64,000 bases of DNA from Catenovulum sp052056295 (GCF_052056295.1 NZ_CP182493.1:1674001-1738000), one strand, 5' to 3'. Positions 9,101 through 17,044 are shown, counted from the first letter of the stretch. Notes: generated by a model from the letters alone, not told the origin. Made by a program: numbers and translations.

Positions 9101-10642
9101 TCCACCTGCGTTGCCTGCTGATGTATCAAAATAATTGATATAGTCTTCAGCTTCGAATTTAACCACTTGCGGGGTTAAACCATTGCTTGTGCCACCGCTC
9201 CAAACAATATCATCAATGGCAAATTCAAAAGGTGCGGTCGGTAATTGGCTGTCGCTATTGGCAATGTAAAACATACCTTTCATCGCTTGCAGGGCAATTA
9301 ATTCACCACGCATATCACTCATGGGAATGCTAACTTGTGTCCACTCGCCATCGCGGATCATGCCATATTGATTTTGGTGTGCTGGAAAGTCTATCCAGTT
9401 TTGGTTGGTGTAGGCATCGGCAATACCCACTTTAAACGCAACGTCAGCTGGTATTTTGATTTTGAAATCGAGCGAGCCATTGGCAAAATTGCTCATGTTT
9501 GGTACACCACGCGCTTGCACTCCGCCACCAAACCACTCGTTGCTAGAAGTGTATTGCCATGCAATCACATTTGCACCTTCGTATGCGGGTGTCGAGCCAG
9601 CGCTTACACTATTGGTGTTCCAGATATAAATATCAGAACTCACCTCTGCTTCTAGCTTGTTATTGGTTGTGGTGGTATCGGTAAATACCCCAAAAGTCCC
9701 TTCTTCAGCTGGCGGTAGCGGAGGTGCGCCTTGCCACACTTGTCCTTGACCATCTAATTCATATACACGCACATAATCTATGTACATTTTCGCCGGTAAA
9801 GGTGCGGTTACTTGCTCTGATGATAAAGCGTCGGTAAAGTTGCCACCCACAGCCAAATTAAGCAGCAAATAGAAAGGTGCACGAATTTCATCTGCTTCTT
9901 CAGTTAACTGCACTGGTGAGTCGTACAAATCGTATTCGACACCGTTATCAATTACAGTGAAGCGAATTTCTTGCTCTGTCCAATAAGTGCGATAAGTAAC
10001 AAATCTATTGGTTAACGGGGTTGAAGAAATATGGGCGTTGTCGGTTTGCCATGCGCTCATAGCCGCACAAGTCGGATTACCTTCAACACAAGCAGCATCT
10101 GCATAAAAAATCACGTTAGAGCCAACAAAACTATTAATATCAGCCCCTGGGCTAATTTCGTCGATTGCCGAACGCTTATGGCCCATTTCCATCATGTCTA
10201 TTTCGCCTTTGCGCGGCCAAGCATCTGGGCTAGTGCCAAGCAACCAAGCGGCAGGCCATAAACCAATACCAACATCTGGTACCTGCATACGTACTTCTAT
10301 CATGCCGTATTGAATAGAAATGTTGTTTTGTGAATCAACTTTACCGGAAGTGAAAGCGCTACCATTTTCAGGCACATTGCGCGCCTCTAAAACTAAATTG
10401 CCGTTCTCGATATAAACATTATTTTGTGAATAAGATTGTAGCTCTTGGTTACCCCAGCCACATAAATCTGGCCCATATTGGCAACCATTGCCTTCTACTA
10501 CATTCCATACATTGGTATTTAGGGTGTCAAACTCGTCTTGCCAAATAAGTTGACCAACAGCGCTGCTGCTGACGTCAGCTTGTGCTGGTGCTACTGCACA
10601 AGTGGCGAGTACGGCTAAACCCAAGTGTTTGAGATTAAACAT
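6158..10642 (-). CDS. Secreted GH16 laminarinase fused to CBMs and a C-terminal di-haem oxidoreductase (DUF1111)
   Basis: A 1494-residue protein with a signal peptide ending near residue 22 (APAQA/DV). Domains in order: GH16 glucanase, 28-297, with catalytic motif GEIDMME (Glu147, Asp149, Glu152); a galactose-binding-like beta-sandwich, about 315-483; a CBM6-like module, about 493-630 (KFEAEDYINYF); a TSP3-type calcium repeat (DSDSDGVTDDIDQCP, about 640-667); a CBM56-like beta-1,3-glucan-binding module, about 674-755 (WADLHYRINNGG); a proline/aspartate linker and two more TSP3 repeats, about 757-835; an unnamed His/Tyr-rich module, about 845-1120; and a DUF1111/DHOR domain, about 1125-1494. 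The last has two haem c sites, CSGCH (1127-1131) and CGGCH (1354-1358), plus LHDGRARTIDEAI. Hydrolysis of beta-1,3-glucan and export to the periplasm or outside are inferred from the domains. The redox role is unknown. A weak AGGT lies before the ATG. Confidence 0.92.
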   Translation of the reverse strand: MFNLKHLGLAVLATCAVAPAQADVSSSAVGQLIWQDEFDTLNTNVWNVVEGNGCQYGPDLCGWGNQELQSYSQNNVYIENGNLVLEARNVPENGSAFTSGKVDSQNNISIQYGMIEVRMQVPDVGIGLWPAAWLLGTSPDAWPRKGEIDMMEMGHKRSAIDEISPGADINSFVGSNVIFYADAACVEGNPTCAAMSAWQTDNAHISSTPLTNRFVTYRTYWTEQEIRFTVIDNGVEYDLYDSPVQLTEEADEIRAPFYLLLNLAVGGNFTDALSSEQVTAPLPAKMYIDYVRVYELDGQGQVWQGAPPLPPAEEGTFGVFTDTTTTNNKLEAEVSSDIYIWNTNSVSAGSTPAYEGANVIAWQYTSSNEWFGGGVQARGVPNMSNFANGSLDFKIKIPADVAFKVGIADAYTNQNWIDFPAHQNQYGMIRDGEWTQVSIPMSDMRGELIALQAMKGMFYIANSDSQLPTAPFEFAIDDIVWSGGTSNGLTPQVVKFEAEDYINYFDTSAGNAGGQYRTDDVDIEITTDTGGGYNVGWTESGEWLEYSAEFAAGDYQLTARVASQVGGGQFYLSVAGQNSATAQVDATGGWQTFVTTDLGTITIPADGDYTVRIQIEQGLANINWIEFQPIVGCQSLSCMDSDSDGVTDDIDQCPATPAGASVDTNGCEFPTSGACGIQAATDTSLTFYCNAQWADLHYRINNGGQLNVMMSSNGSQMLYTVDNINPGDSLWYFFTHEDNGLAKDTDAQTYTFAGASNPNPDPQPDPDPEPTPTDSDNDGVPDAQDQCANTPAGTQVDANGCPVNTTLDADGDGVADSQDQCPNTPPGDSVNAQGCTINIGQIQPLFDANTPLEPATVYDRGDAIITRLADRGRDRHAKDSTQNDHYDHYLAHYWHFRTARIQLEDYVAKGGSTIEVTFITEWELSVYEFRAWFWGVTATGQFHHNMEQDVVNHGSGTWDNNFVKVSDQGHQWKYTVSIQNKWLQGGQQQIPLAAGQRMEFELSQFLTQPPEGSRLNYYGTTYLYIVGEGGLKPFKWDVNSYDDGYPIEPAGLLGGDTTLGYNYTNEPAGRFMQMATNLSHVNGQAFVEGRRVHHTNFEDGIHDERFENGQWPEQVGKVGTHYIQESCSGCHVRNGRAFVADVGQPLDKWVFKVGDAQGYPDPFIGRVLQPQQIGNVTSEGDVTLGNWTELGNGLRQPNYVFSNGTPATFSARIAPNLVGLGLLEAVAEETILAWADPDDTSSADGISGKASIVTDPVTGATRLGRFGYKAATADVKHQVAAAFNTDMGVMTSVLPTPDCGSQQTTCGNTQGSELADEDLDDLVKYISLLGVPARRDLDNTQTLQGESLFNNLGCGGCHRAEMQTSAYHPLAELRNQTIRPYTDMLLHDMGPGLADSLGEGSATGSEWRTAPLWGLGHTEEVMLGDLKGNDQISIVNAQERAANQNRIGYLHDGRARTIDEAIRWHGGEAENSKNAYEALSQADKEAVLAFLRSL

Positions 10643-10882
10643 AGTGTTTACCTATTTTATGCCCGTGTTAGTGTGTAAATGTGAAGTCACATTTGTGTGT
10701 GGTTGATTTATTAATCGACCCATCATCAGCATATAGGCAGGTAAAACAAATTCGTCAGCATTAACAAAAAAGTTACAAAATAAAAAAGACACTTTTATAA
10801 GCTACTGTTATTTATATAAATAAACTTACACCAAAAGCGATCATGACCAACAGTCACAAACAAAAAGACACAAATGTGACCT
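10643..10882. promoter_or_regulatory. Leader region of the GH16/di-haem gene with a TGTGA-type palindrome
   Basis: This AT-rich 240-base gap precedes the GH16/di-haem gene. At 10677-10694 there is an 8+8 inverted repeat, AAATGTGA-AG-TCACATTT, centred about 43 bases upstream of the start codon. A second, imperfect version with a 7-base spacer (AAATGTGA at 10872, TCACTTTT at 10887) overlaps the stop of the adjacent AraC-type gene. The half-sites resemble CRP half-sites, but the spacing (2 and 7 rather than 6) does not fit CRP. They may be sites for the neighbouring AraC-type regulator; this is a guess from proximity. Confidence 0.45.
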
Positions 10883-12070
10883 CTAGTCACTTTTGATGTA
10901 TTGTTTTCTAAACTCGGTTGGAGACATTTCAACAAAGCGATTAAAAAACCTGTGGAAAGATGATTTATTGTTAAAGCCTGATTCCATCAAAACTTCCAAA
11001 ATAGTCAGATGTGAATATTGGTTGTCCGCCAATATTGTTTTGGCATGTTCAACTCGATAAAAATTAATCAGTTCATAAAAACTGGTTTGCATAAGTTGGT
11101 TTATACAAGCTGAAACTTGTTTGCTTGGTTGCGCAATAAATTGCGCTAGCTGATCTATAGTTAAATTAGCATTGAGGTAAATTTGATCTTTCTGCAACGC
11201 ATAGTTGATTAATTTTTGAATCTGAATTAATTGCTGCTCTTCGTTGTTATCACCGGGCTCATCCAACTCAAAATCAGCAACTTGGGTCATCTGATGGGTG
11301 TAATTTAAGCTGAATAAAATCAATACGTTAATTAAACTAAAGATTAAATAATTAAAGGCAGTGCCTATTCGGTCACCAACTAGACTCCCAAAGAGATCAT
11401 CCGATAACACAGTAACTAATGACCAAGCCCAAGCCAGCATAAAACTGCTGGTTAACACCCGTAACCAAATAAATTGAGCACTAGAAAAAGTAGAGTATTG
11501 GGTGTACAGCTTAGTTTGATAACGGTTTACTAAGATAAGTGCATAAGTTGCATATGCGATAGAAATTAGAATAGTGCAGTACCAAATAAGCCGGGCGGCA
11601 AGCTGTTGTTGATAGCTGCCATTGGCAAACTTAAAATTGTCGAGCGACACGTCAAACACAGCAAACAAAGCAATAGCGATAAAAGCCCAAACAAAGTGCA
11701 GAAAATGTTTGTATTGAATGATTAATTTTTCTTGGGTTAACGACAATACATATAATAAAAACAACGGCCCACGCCATAATTCAGCACAGGTGTAAGCGTA
11801 CAGCAAAACTTGTTGGCCAAAATAAGATTGGCTGGCTAATTCAGGGTTCCAGATAAGAATTAAACAAAAACAATCTATGGCGATCACCAACATAAACAGG
11901 GATAAAAAATAGCCATCTAAACTGCGCTTTAATGGTATCGCCAGCCTATAAACAGCTAACAATAAACACTCAAACACTGTGGTGAACAAAAATACATCAT
12001 GCAAATTAAAAATGCGCGCATCTAAATTGGCGCCATTTTCAACTAAGTTGTTGGTTACATATAACAGCAT
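10883..12070 (-). CDS. Membrane-anchored AraC-family transcriptional regulator
   Basis: A 395-residue protein. The first 250 or so residues contain about seven or eight hydrophobic segments (for example FLLYVLSL and FVWAFIAIALFAVF). The last 100 residues form an AraC/XylS double helix-turn-helix, with LTIDQLAQFI and the conserved tail GFNNKSSFHRFF...SPTEFRK. This layout, a multi-helix membrane sensor joined to an AraC DNA-binding domain, is typical of regulators of transport or degradation genes that respond at the membrane. It begins 9 bases after the stop of the serine hydrolase gene, so the two are almost certainly cotranscribed, and it lies directly upstream of the GH16/di-haem gene, its most likely target. 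Confidence 0.88.
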   Translation of the reverse strand: MLLYVTNNLVENGANLDARIFNLHDVFLFTTVFECLLLAVYRLAIPLKRSLDGYFLSLFMLVIAIDCFCLILIWNPELASQSYFGQQVLLYAYTCAELWRGPLFLLYVLSLTQEKLIIQYKHFLHFVWAFIAIALFAVFDVSLDNFKFANGSYQQQLAARLIWYCTILISIAYATYALILVNRYQTKLYTQYSTFSSAQFIWLRVLTSSFMLAWAWSLVTVLSDDLFGSLVGDRIGTAFNYLIFSLINVLILFSLNYTHQMTQVADFELDEPGDNNEEQQLIQIQKLINYALQKDQIYLNANLTIDQLAQFIAQPSKQVSACINQLMQTSFYELINFYRVEHAKTILADNQYSHLTILEVLMESGFNNKSSFHRFFNRFVEMSPTEFRKQYIKSD

Positions 12071-12079
12071 AATTTCGGC

Positions 12080-13231
12080 CTATTTATCCGCGCGCAGTTG
12101 CGGCACTACATATTGACTGAGCAACTCTTTGCTTTGAGCATGGTACAGCGGCCAGTCGAGATAGTTGCCTTGAAAAATAACCACAACAGCCGCAAGCTCG
12201 GGCAGAATAATTAAGTATTGGCCGCCGTCGCCTTCCATTACCCAAGCAGGTTCACCCGCATATTCTCGCAGCCAAATAAAATAGCCATAATCACCCGCCT
12301 CTGTAGCTTGTTGCGGTTGTGTCATATGTTTCAGCCAGTTCGCGCTGACAATTTGTTGCCCAGCATATTTGCCTTGGTTTAATATCAATTGACCTATTTT
12401 GGCTAAATCTCGCGCTTGCATATGCATGCGCGCAGAGCCTTCAACCACCCCATTTGGTTGTTGCACCCATAGATAGTTTTTAATCTTGAGCGGCTGAAAA
12501 AATTCTTTATCTAAGTAGGTTTGAATGCTGATTTGTTGCTGCTGGCGTAGCTTGTTGTCGAACAGGTTTAATAAAAAGTTGGGAATTGCACTGTTGTATT
12601 GCCAACTAAGGGTACTTTTACAAGGTTTAGATAATAAATATTGATTAAAGTCAGTTTGTTGCCATAAGTTTATTAAATCATCACCTTGCCATTCATCCCA
12701 TTGCCATGGGCTTTGCATTGAGAGTAAATGGGCAAATGTTAGTTGTTGCAGTACCGGGCAAGTAGCTAATTGCTGTGGGCTAAATTGGTAGTGTTGGCTA
12801 ATTAGGCTATCCGCACTCAGCGAAAACTCTTCTAACAAGATCCCGATAAAAATCGCCGTTAAGCTTTTATTGACCGAGGCTATATAGTGTAAGTCGTCAT
12901 ATTGCCACTGTTTTATCCGGCTCGATTTAACCCGCTTTATGCCTTGTTCAAAGTTGATATAGTCTTGATTGCCTTTGTAGTATTGCTCGTACAATAACTG
13001 CTCGTTTCGGTATATCAGCAGTGCATGAAGCTCTTGGTAACTTTGTTGCCCATTTAAGCCATTAGTTTTTTGATAGAGATGGGGAAAGTTCTGTTGCCAG
13101 CGTTCAAGTCCGGCAAGCACTTGCATATCTTGCTTGAGCAGATACACCAGTACAATCGCTAGCATTAGAGGGACGAGTAGCAGGTATTTTGCCTTGCTGA
13201 TTTTGCCTGTTGATTTTGTTATTAAATACAT
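12080..13231 (-). CDS. Membrane-anchored serine hydrolase (class C beta-lactamase-like)
   Basis: A protein of about 383 residues with one N-terminal membrane anchor (YLLLVPLMLAIVLVYLL) and a beta-lactamase/transpeptidase-like domain. The SxxK motif is SVNK (Ser119-Lys122 from this start) and a YxN-like motif is WQYNSAIPNF. Such proteins (EstB/AmpH-like) cleave esters or cell-wall peptides; the substrate here is unknown. I start at the ATG at 13231 because it gives a compact positively charged N-terminus before the anchor; ATG 13258 and TTG 13276 are in frame and possible. No start has a convincing ribosome site. It forms an operon with the AraC-type regulator. Confidence 0.8.
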   Translation of the reverse strand: MYLITKSTGKISKAKYLLLVPLMLAIVLVYLLKQDMQVLAGLERWQQNFPHLYQKTNGLNGQQSYQELHALLIYRNEQLLYEQYYKGNQDYINFEQGIKRVKSSRIKQWQYDDLHYIASVNKSLTAIFIGILLEEFSLSADSLISQHYQFSPQQLATCPVLQQLTFAHLLSMQSPWQWDEWQGDDLINLWQQTDFNQYLLSKPCKSTLSWQYNSAIPNFLLNLFDNKLRQQQQISIQTYLDKEFFQPLKIKNYLWVQQPNGVVEGSARMHMQARDLAKIGQLILNQGKYAGQQIVSANWLKHMTQPQQATEAGDYGYFIWLREYAGEPAWVMEGDGGQYLIILPELAAVVVIFQGNYLDWPLYHAQSKELLSQYVVPQLRADK

Positions 13232-13342
13232 AAAAGTATACTTGCTAGCTCCAACCATTGAGTTTTGTGGGCACAACTGGCCATAATTTTCGCAAAAACG
13301 CTGTAAATACTTCCATGTAAGCTTGGACTTATCATCCCTGAT

Positions 13343-13401
13343 AAGTACATTTTGCTCTAAATTATTGCCCAGTTATCCCCACTTCAGACATAGTGCACAC
13401 C
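13343..13401 (+). repeat. 59-bp direct repeat, copy 1
   Basis: Begins AAGTACATTTTGCTCTAAAT and ends ATAGTGCACACC. It matches copy 2 at 13504-13562 at all but about six positions. Start-to-start distance is 161 bases. A 17-base core (reverse complement ATAATTTAGAGCAAAAT) recurs near 35233. Confidence 0.8.
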
Positions 13402-13503
13402 GCCTGAGTGTTTCAAATTAACCATGTGATTCACTGCGGTTTTGCGATATTTAATACTCTACATACCCCTACTCTAAACCTCATACAAACACTGAACCCG
13501 CGA

Positions 13504-13562
13504 AAGTACATTTTGCTCTAAATCATAGCCCAGTTATTCCCACATCAAGCATAGTGCACACC
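13504..13562 (+). repeat. 59-bp direct repeat, copy 2
   Basis: Near-identical to copy 1 at 13343-13401. It ends six bases before the operator-like palindrome at 13569. Non-coding; origin unknown. Confidence 0.8.
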
Positions 13563-13568
13563 ATTTAA

Positions 13569-13582
13569 AGTAAGCGCTTTCA
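13569..13582. promoter_or_regulatory. LacI-type operator-like palindrome
   Basis: AGTAAGCGCTTTCA, differing in one position from the site at 47354. It is about 340 bases upstream of the serine hydrolase start and 28 bases past the cupin stop, so its target is unclear. Confidence 0.4.
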
Positions 13583-13609
13583 ATTATTCTACAAAAAATC
13601 GATAACCTG

Positions 13610-14626
13610 TTACCGATTTAATCTATTTAACACTATGCCACGTAAGCGCCGAATAATATCAGCTGTCATTTTTCCAACCGAGGCTTGGCAATGTTCAGGA
13701 ATATGTGCAGCGGCGCGTTCTCTGTCGCTAAACACATAATAATCAAACATATTCTTCCAAGCTTGTTTTTGCGCTTCGGGCAAGTCGCGAATGGTCATTT
13801 GTGCATAGGTTAGTGCGCCAGCGGGTGTTTCCATAAAGTTTGGTGATTGCCGCCACCAATAATTCACCAGTACGTTAAAGCCAGTTAAACTTTCAACATG
13901 GTGCCACCACATAGAGGGAACAAATACAGCATCACCGGGCTCTAATTCCGCGACCCAAGCATTTTCCATTGCCGTTTTAAACTCAGGGAAACGGGCAAAA
14001 TCAGGTTGGTGAAAATCGACTAAACTGATCGCCTGACCTGCAGGGTTAAACTCCAACGGGCCAACATATAAGTTTTCTAGCTGATCAGGTGGAAACAAAG
14101 TAAAACGACGTTTGCCAACCGCATTCACAGCTATATTGTCAGGCAAATCAAAATGCGCAGAAATGCGCGAGCGGTTGCTTATCCAAACACTCACTAAAGG
14201 TTTATTAGGCGTAGCTAGCTGCAAATCATTTGTTTGACGGAAACCCGGTAAACACATATCTACCGAAGTTGAACCAACATAAACAGACGGTGATTGTGGC
14301 ATTGGGTAATACTGTTGAATTTTATCTAATACTTGAGTTAAGTTGGCGCGAGTATTTTGATAGTTAAAACCCGTCATATCTTGGTTATAACCAAAACGGC
14401 CTTTTATTTCAGGCTGGCCAACAAATGCTCCAACTTGCTCACCTTGATAAAACTGCCGAATATATTTATCCGCCTCAGCGGCTGAATTTAATCCAGCTTT
14501 AACCAAAGGCCAATCAGCCGCCAAGCCTTTTAAAATAAACGGCTCTGTTGCGGTTAATAAATGTTTGGGGATGTCATTACTTGTACATCCCTCGATTGTT
14601 TTAACGGCTTGCCCAAATGCTTGCAT
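13610..14626 (-). CDS. Cupin-like (JmjC/cupin_8) domain protein
   Basis: A 338-residue cupin_8/JmjC-like protein. The metal-binding HxD pair appears in SAHFDLPDN and the distal histidine in MWWHHVESL; ALTYAQM and RRFTLFPPDQL are also typical. The fold is that of Fe(II)/2-oxoglutarate-dependent oxygenases, but the substrate is not known. In Alteromonadales and related bacteria this family travels with SapC-like and tryptophan-halogenase-like proteins next to TonB receptors, as seen here. It starts 14 bases after the SapC stop and is the last gene of the three-gene operon. Confidence 0.88.
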   Translation of the reverse strand: MQAFGQAVKTIEGCTSNDIPKHLLTATEPFILKGLAADWPLVKAGLNSAAEADKYIRQFYQGEQVGAFVGQPEIKGRFGYNQDMTGFNYQNTRANLTQVLDKIQQYYPMPQSPSVYVGSTSVDMCLPGFRQTNDLQLATPNKPLVSVWISNRSRISAHFDLPDNIAVNAVGKRRFTLFPPDQLENLYVGPLEFNPAGQAISLVDFHQPDFARFPEFKTAMENAWVAELEPGDAVFVPSMWWHHVESLTGFNVLVNYWWRQSPNFMETPAGALTYAQMTIRDLPEAQKQAWKNMFDYYVFSDRERAAAHIPEHCQASVGKMTADIIRRLRGIVLNRLNR

Positions 14627-14640
14627 GCAACTCTGTCACT

Positions 14641-15366
14641 CTACTTGTTTAACAAAGTTTGGTTTTTGCGTTCAATTAAGTCGCGAATAGAACTCATTGA
14701 CGCTAATACCATATAGATACTTTGCAAAAAACCTTCTTTGTGTAAGTCAGCTAGCGCCTCTGCAGCTAGTGCGTTCACTTTTTCTTCATGGATAGTGTAA
14801 AAACCAATTAATTGATTTTGTGTGCCATCGTTTAGTTCAACTTCAAGCGTGAAAGATTCTAACAGCTCATACTCAACTAACTTTTGCACAAAAGCTTTGC
14901 CGTGATCTTGTCCCGCATGAATGGCTTGCAGCATAGAACTGATTTTTTCTAAATATGGCGTTTGCCCACCGTGTTCCAAAAATACCGCCTCGCCTTCTTC
15001 GCTGCTTACGCGTGGACTATCCATATTGATGTGGATAACAGGTTTCTTTTCACCTGTTTCTCTGTCTTGCTGAAAACCAATTAAAAACGGGTCTCTGTCC
15101 ATCACTAATGGGATATAACCCGCATCCCACTTATCATCTTTTAAAAACAAGTTTTCTTTTTGCTCAAAACCAAACATAGCCACAGGCATAAACTCACCGG
15201 TTTGAGCATCTTTACGGAAAAAAATTGGGTAATCATGCTGAACACTGCGAAACTCAACCGGAAAGGTCATGCAAAACATAACTTGGTCGCCCATATCGGC
15301 ATTGCGTTTACGGCTAATTTTTAGGTCTTTGTGATCCACATTGTTTAATAATGCATGGTTGCTCAT
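14641..15366 (-). CDS. SapC family protein
   Basis: A 241-residue protein recognisable as SapC-like from YPIFFRKDAQTGEFMPVAMFGF, the central DRDPFLIGF segment, and a C-terminal part rich in charged residues. The original SapC was linked to the S-layer of Campylobacter, but in marine bacteria the family is found beside TonB receptors and flavin halogenases, and its function there is unknown. No signal peptide is visible. AGAGG lies 9 bases upstream of the ATG. It sits between the halogenase and cupin genes with short gaps (48 and 14 bases), so the three are one operon. Confidence 0.85.
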   Translation of the reverse strand: MSNHALLNNVDHKDLKISRKRNADMGDQVMFCMTFPVEFRSVQHDYPIFFRKDAQTGEFMPVAMFGFEQKENLFLKDDKWDAGYIPLVMDRDPFLIGFQQDRETGEKKPVIHINMDSPRVSSEEGEAVFLEHGGQTPYLEKISSMLQAIHAGQDHGKAFVQKLVEYELLESFTLEVELNDGTQNQLIGFYTIHEEKVNALAAEALADLHKEGFLQSIYMVLASMSSIRDLIERKNQTLLNK

Positions 15367-15414
15367 GTGTATTGCCTCTATTGGTTTATCTGTGCTTTTA
15401 TCTTGATAGATTGT

Positions 15415-16980
15415 TTATATTTTTTGAAATCCATATTGATGGATTTTTAAATTTAGCTCGCGATTAGTCGGTAACTGACTAACCACTTGGTTGCTCTTAC
15501 GCGATGTTTCAGCGAATAGCCTTTCAGCTTCTTGCATGAGTTTAGCTTGGCTTTGGGTTTTATGCGTTCGTTTCAGCGTTTCGAACCCCATTCCGTACAA
15601 AACATATTGATAACTGGCCGACGAAAACAAACTTTCAGTATGAGTTGCATCAAAATGCCACGGCGATTGATAGCGCCATAAATTGAGGTTGTCTTGTAAA
15701 CTTTGTGGAATAGTCGAATCGTCGCGGTTATCTAACCAATAAGCTGAATCGTTCCTTTTGCTCAATACATAATGCACTTTTAAAAAGTCGACGATTTGTT
15801 GCCAACGCTCGCTAAATTTGTCGTTAAAACGCGCTGCAACTATATCCATAACTTGGCGATTTTGCGGTAGCTGTTCGCTGATCATTTGTGCCGATAATTC
15901 GACTAAAACTAAAGCAGATGCTTCTAATGGTTCGATAAAACCAGCGGCCATACCAACAGCAACACAGTTGTTATGCCAAAACTTTTGTTTGTGTCCAGGG
16001 TTAAACTTAATCTGTTTCAGTTCAGCTTGTTTGGCGTACTCTGCGCTGCTGGCTTGTGCGACATAACTGCGAATAACTTGTTCTGCGTCATCTAAACTAG
16101 TATGCGCATCACTAAATACATAACCACAACCACGACGGCTTGGTAATGCTATATCCCAAGTCCAACCAGAACTTTGCCCTGTAGATAAGGTATGCGAGGG
16201 AAAATTTTCTTGCTCATTGTTATATGGCACATGCACAGCCAATGCAGTATTGTTAAACAAATAATGCTGCAAATTAATGTTATTAATGCCCAGATGTTCA
16301 CCCAATAAACGTGAACGGCTGCCGCTGCAATCGATAAATAAATCACCGGCAATTTCACCAGCAACATCTGTGATTAAACTGGCGATGTCACCATTTGTGT
16401 GTGATTTAACCTCTAACACATTTGCTTGAACATGCTTTACCCCAAGTTTTTCGCTGCAATGCTGAGTTAAGAATTGCGCAAATTTACCTGCATCTAAGTG
16501 GTAACCATAATTGGCAACAAAAGCATATTCAGGAGTGGCAATTTGTTTTGGGGCTAAACCGCGATCACAAATATGACTTTGAAAAGAAACAGCATGGTCA
16601 AATCTAACTTGTTCGCGATACTGTTGCCACGCCATAGCTAAATTGTGCTGAGAGAATTCAGCAGGCAACGAAAACGGGTGATAATAAGCATCTTCAACAT
16701 TATTTGTATGCCAAGCGGCAAACTTAGAGCCTTGTTTAAAAGCTGCGTCGCAGCAACGAATAAAGTCGGTTTCACTCACACCCATTTTTTGTAATGTGGT
16801 GCGCATAGAAGGCCAAGTGCCCTCACCAACCCCAACAGTTTTAATATCAGGTGATTCAACTAAAGTAACTTGAATACCATTGGCATCATTCGCCATATGC
16901 TCAGCTGCTAACACACCAGCGGTTAACCAACCGGCACTACCACCACCTAAAATGACTATATGTTTAACCTGCTGGTTCAT
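15415..16980 (-). CDS. Tryptophan 7-halogenase-like flavoprotein
   Basis: A 521-residue FAD-dependent halogenase. The dinucleotide-binding motif is GGGSAGW (residues 12-18), the active-site lysine region is FKQGSKF (Lys82/Lys86), and the halogenase WxWxI motif appears as WTWDI (273-277). The usual proline after WxWxI is displaced: the sequence reads WTWDIALP, so activity may differ from true tryptophan halogenases. These receptor-associated homologues are common in laminarin and other polysaccharide loci and their substrate is unknown. First gene of the halogenase-SapC-cupin operon. An LacI-like AAAACGTTTTCA sequence lies 53 bases upstream of the start. Confidence 0.88.
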   Translation of the reverse strand: MNQQVKHIVILGGGSAGWLTAGVLAAEHMANDANGIQVTLVESPDIKTVGVGEGTWPSMRTTLQKMGVSETDFIRCCDAAFKQGSKFAAWHTNNVEDAYYHPFSLPAEFSQHNLAMAWQQYREQVRFDHAVSFQSHICDRGLAPKQIATPEYAFVANYGYHLDAGKFAQFLTQHCSEKLGVKHVQANVLEVKSHTNGDIASLITDVAGEIAGDLFIDCSGSRSRLLGEHLGINNINLQHYLFNNTALAVHVPYNNEQENFPSHTLSTGQSSGWTWDIALPSRRGCGYVFSDAHTSLDDAEQVIRSYVAQASSAEYAKQAELKQIKFNPGHKQKFWHNNCVAVGMAAGFIEPLEASALVLVELSAQMISEQLPQNRQVMDIVAARFNDKFSERWQQIVDFLKVHYVLSKRNDSAYWLDNRDDSTIPQSLQDNLNLWRYQSPWHFDATHTESLFSSASYQYVLYGMGFETLKRTHKTQSQAKLMQEAERLFAETSRKSNQVVSQLPTNRELNLKIHQYGFQKI

Positions 16981-17030
16981 TAATCTTGTACCTACAAACC
17001 ACTGCGATAGATTTATAACAACATGCTAAC

Positions 17031-17044
17031 CTAAAACGTTTTCA
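17031..17044. promoter_or_regulatory. Possible LacI/GalR-type operator before the halogenase operon
   Basis: CTAAAACGTTTTCA contains the perfect palindrome AAAACGTTTT and differs in two positions from the symmetric TGAAAACGTTTTCA form bound by some LacI-family repressors. It is about 50 bases upstream of the halogenase ATG, a position suited to repression. A single site; could be chance in AT-rich DNA. Confidence 0.3.

Larger units (their letters stand above)
13232..13609. other. Intergenic region with a 59-bp direct repeat and an operator-like palindrome
   Basis: No credible gene lies here. The gap carries two copies of a 59-bp sequence (see repeat entries), a hairpin ACTTATCA-TCCC-TGATAAGT at 13327-13346, a segment ATTCACTGCGGTTTTGCGATA at 13429-13449 that recurs at 35291, and a LacI-type palindrome at 13569. 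It is both the promoter region of the serine hydrolase/AraC operon and the 3' flank of the cupin gene. Confidence 0.6.

Noticed and set aside
10677..10694. A CRP-binding site
   Set aside because: Half-sites look right (TGTGA/TCACA), but the spacer is 2 bases instead of 6.
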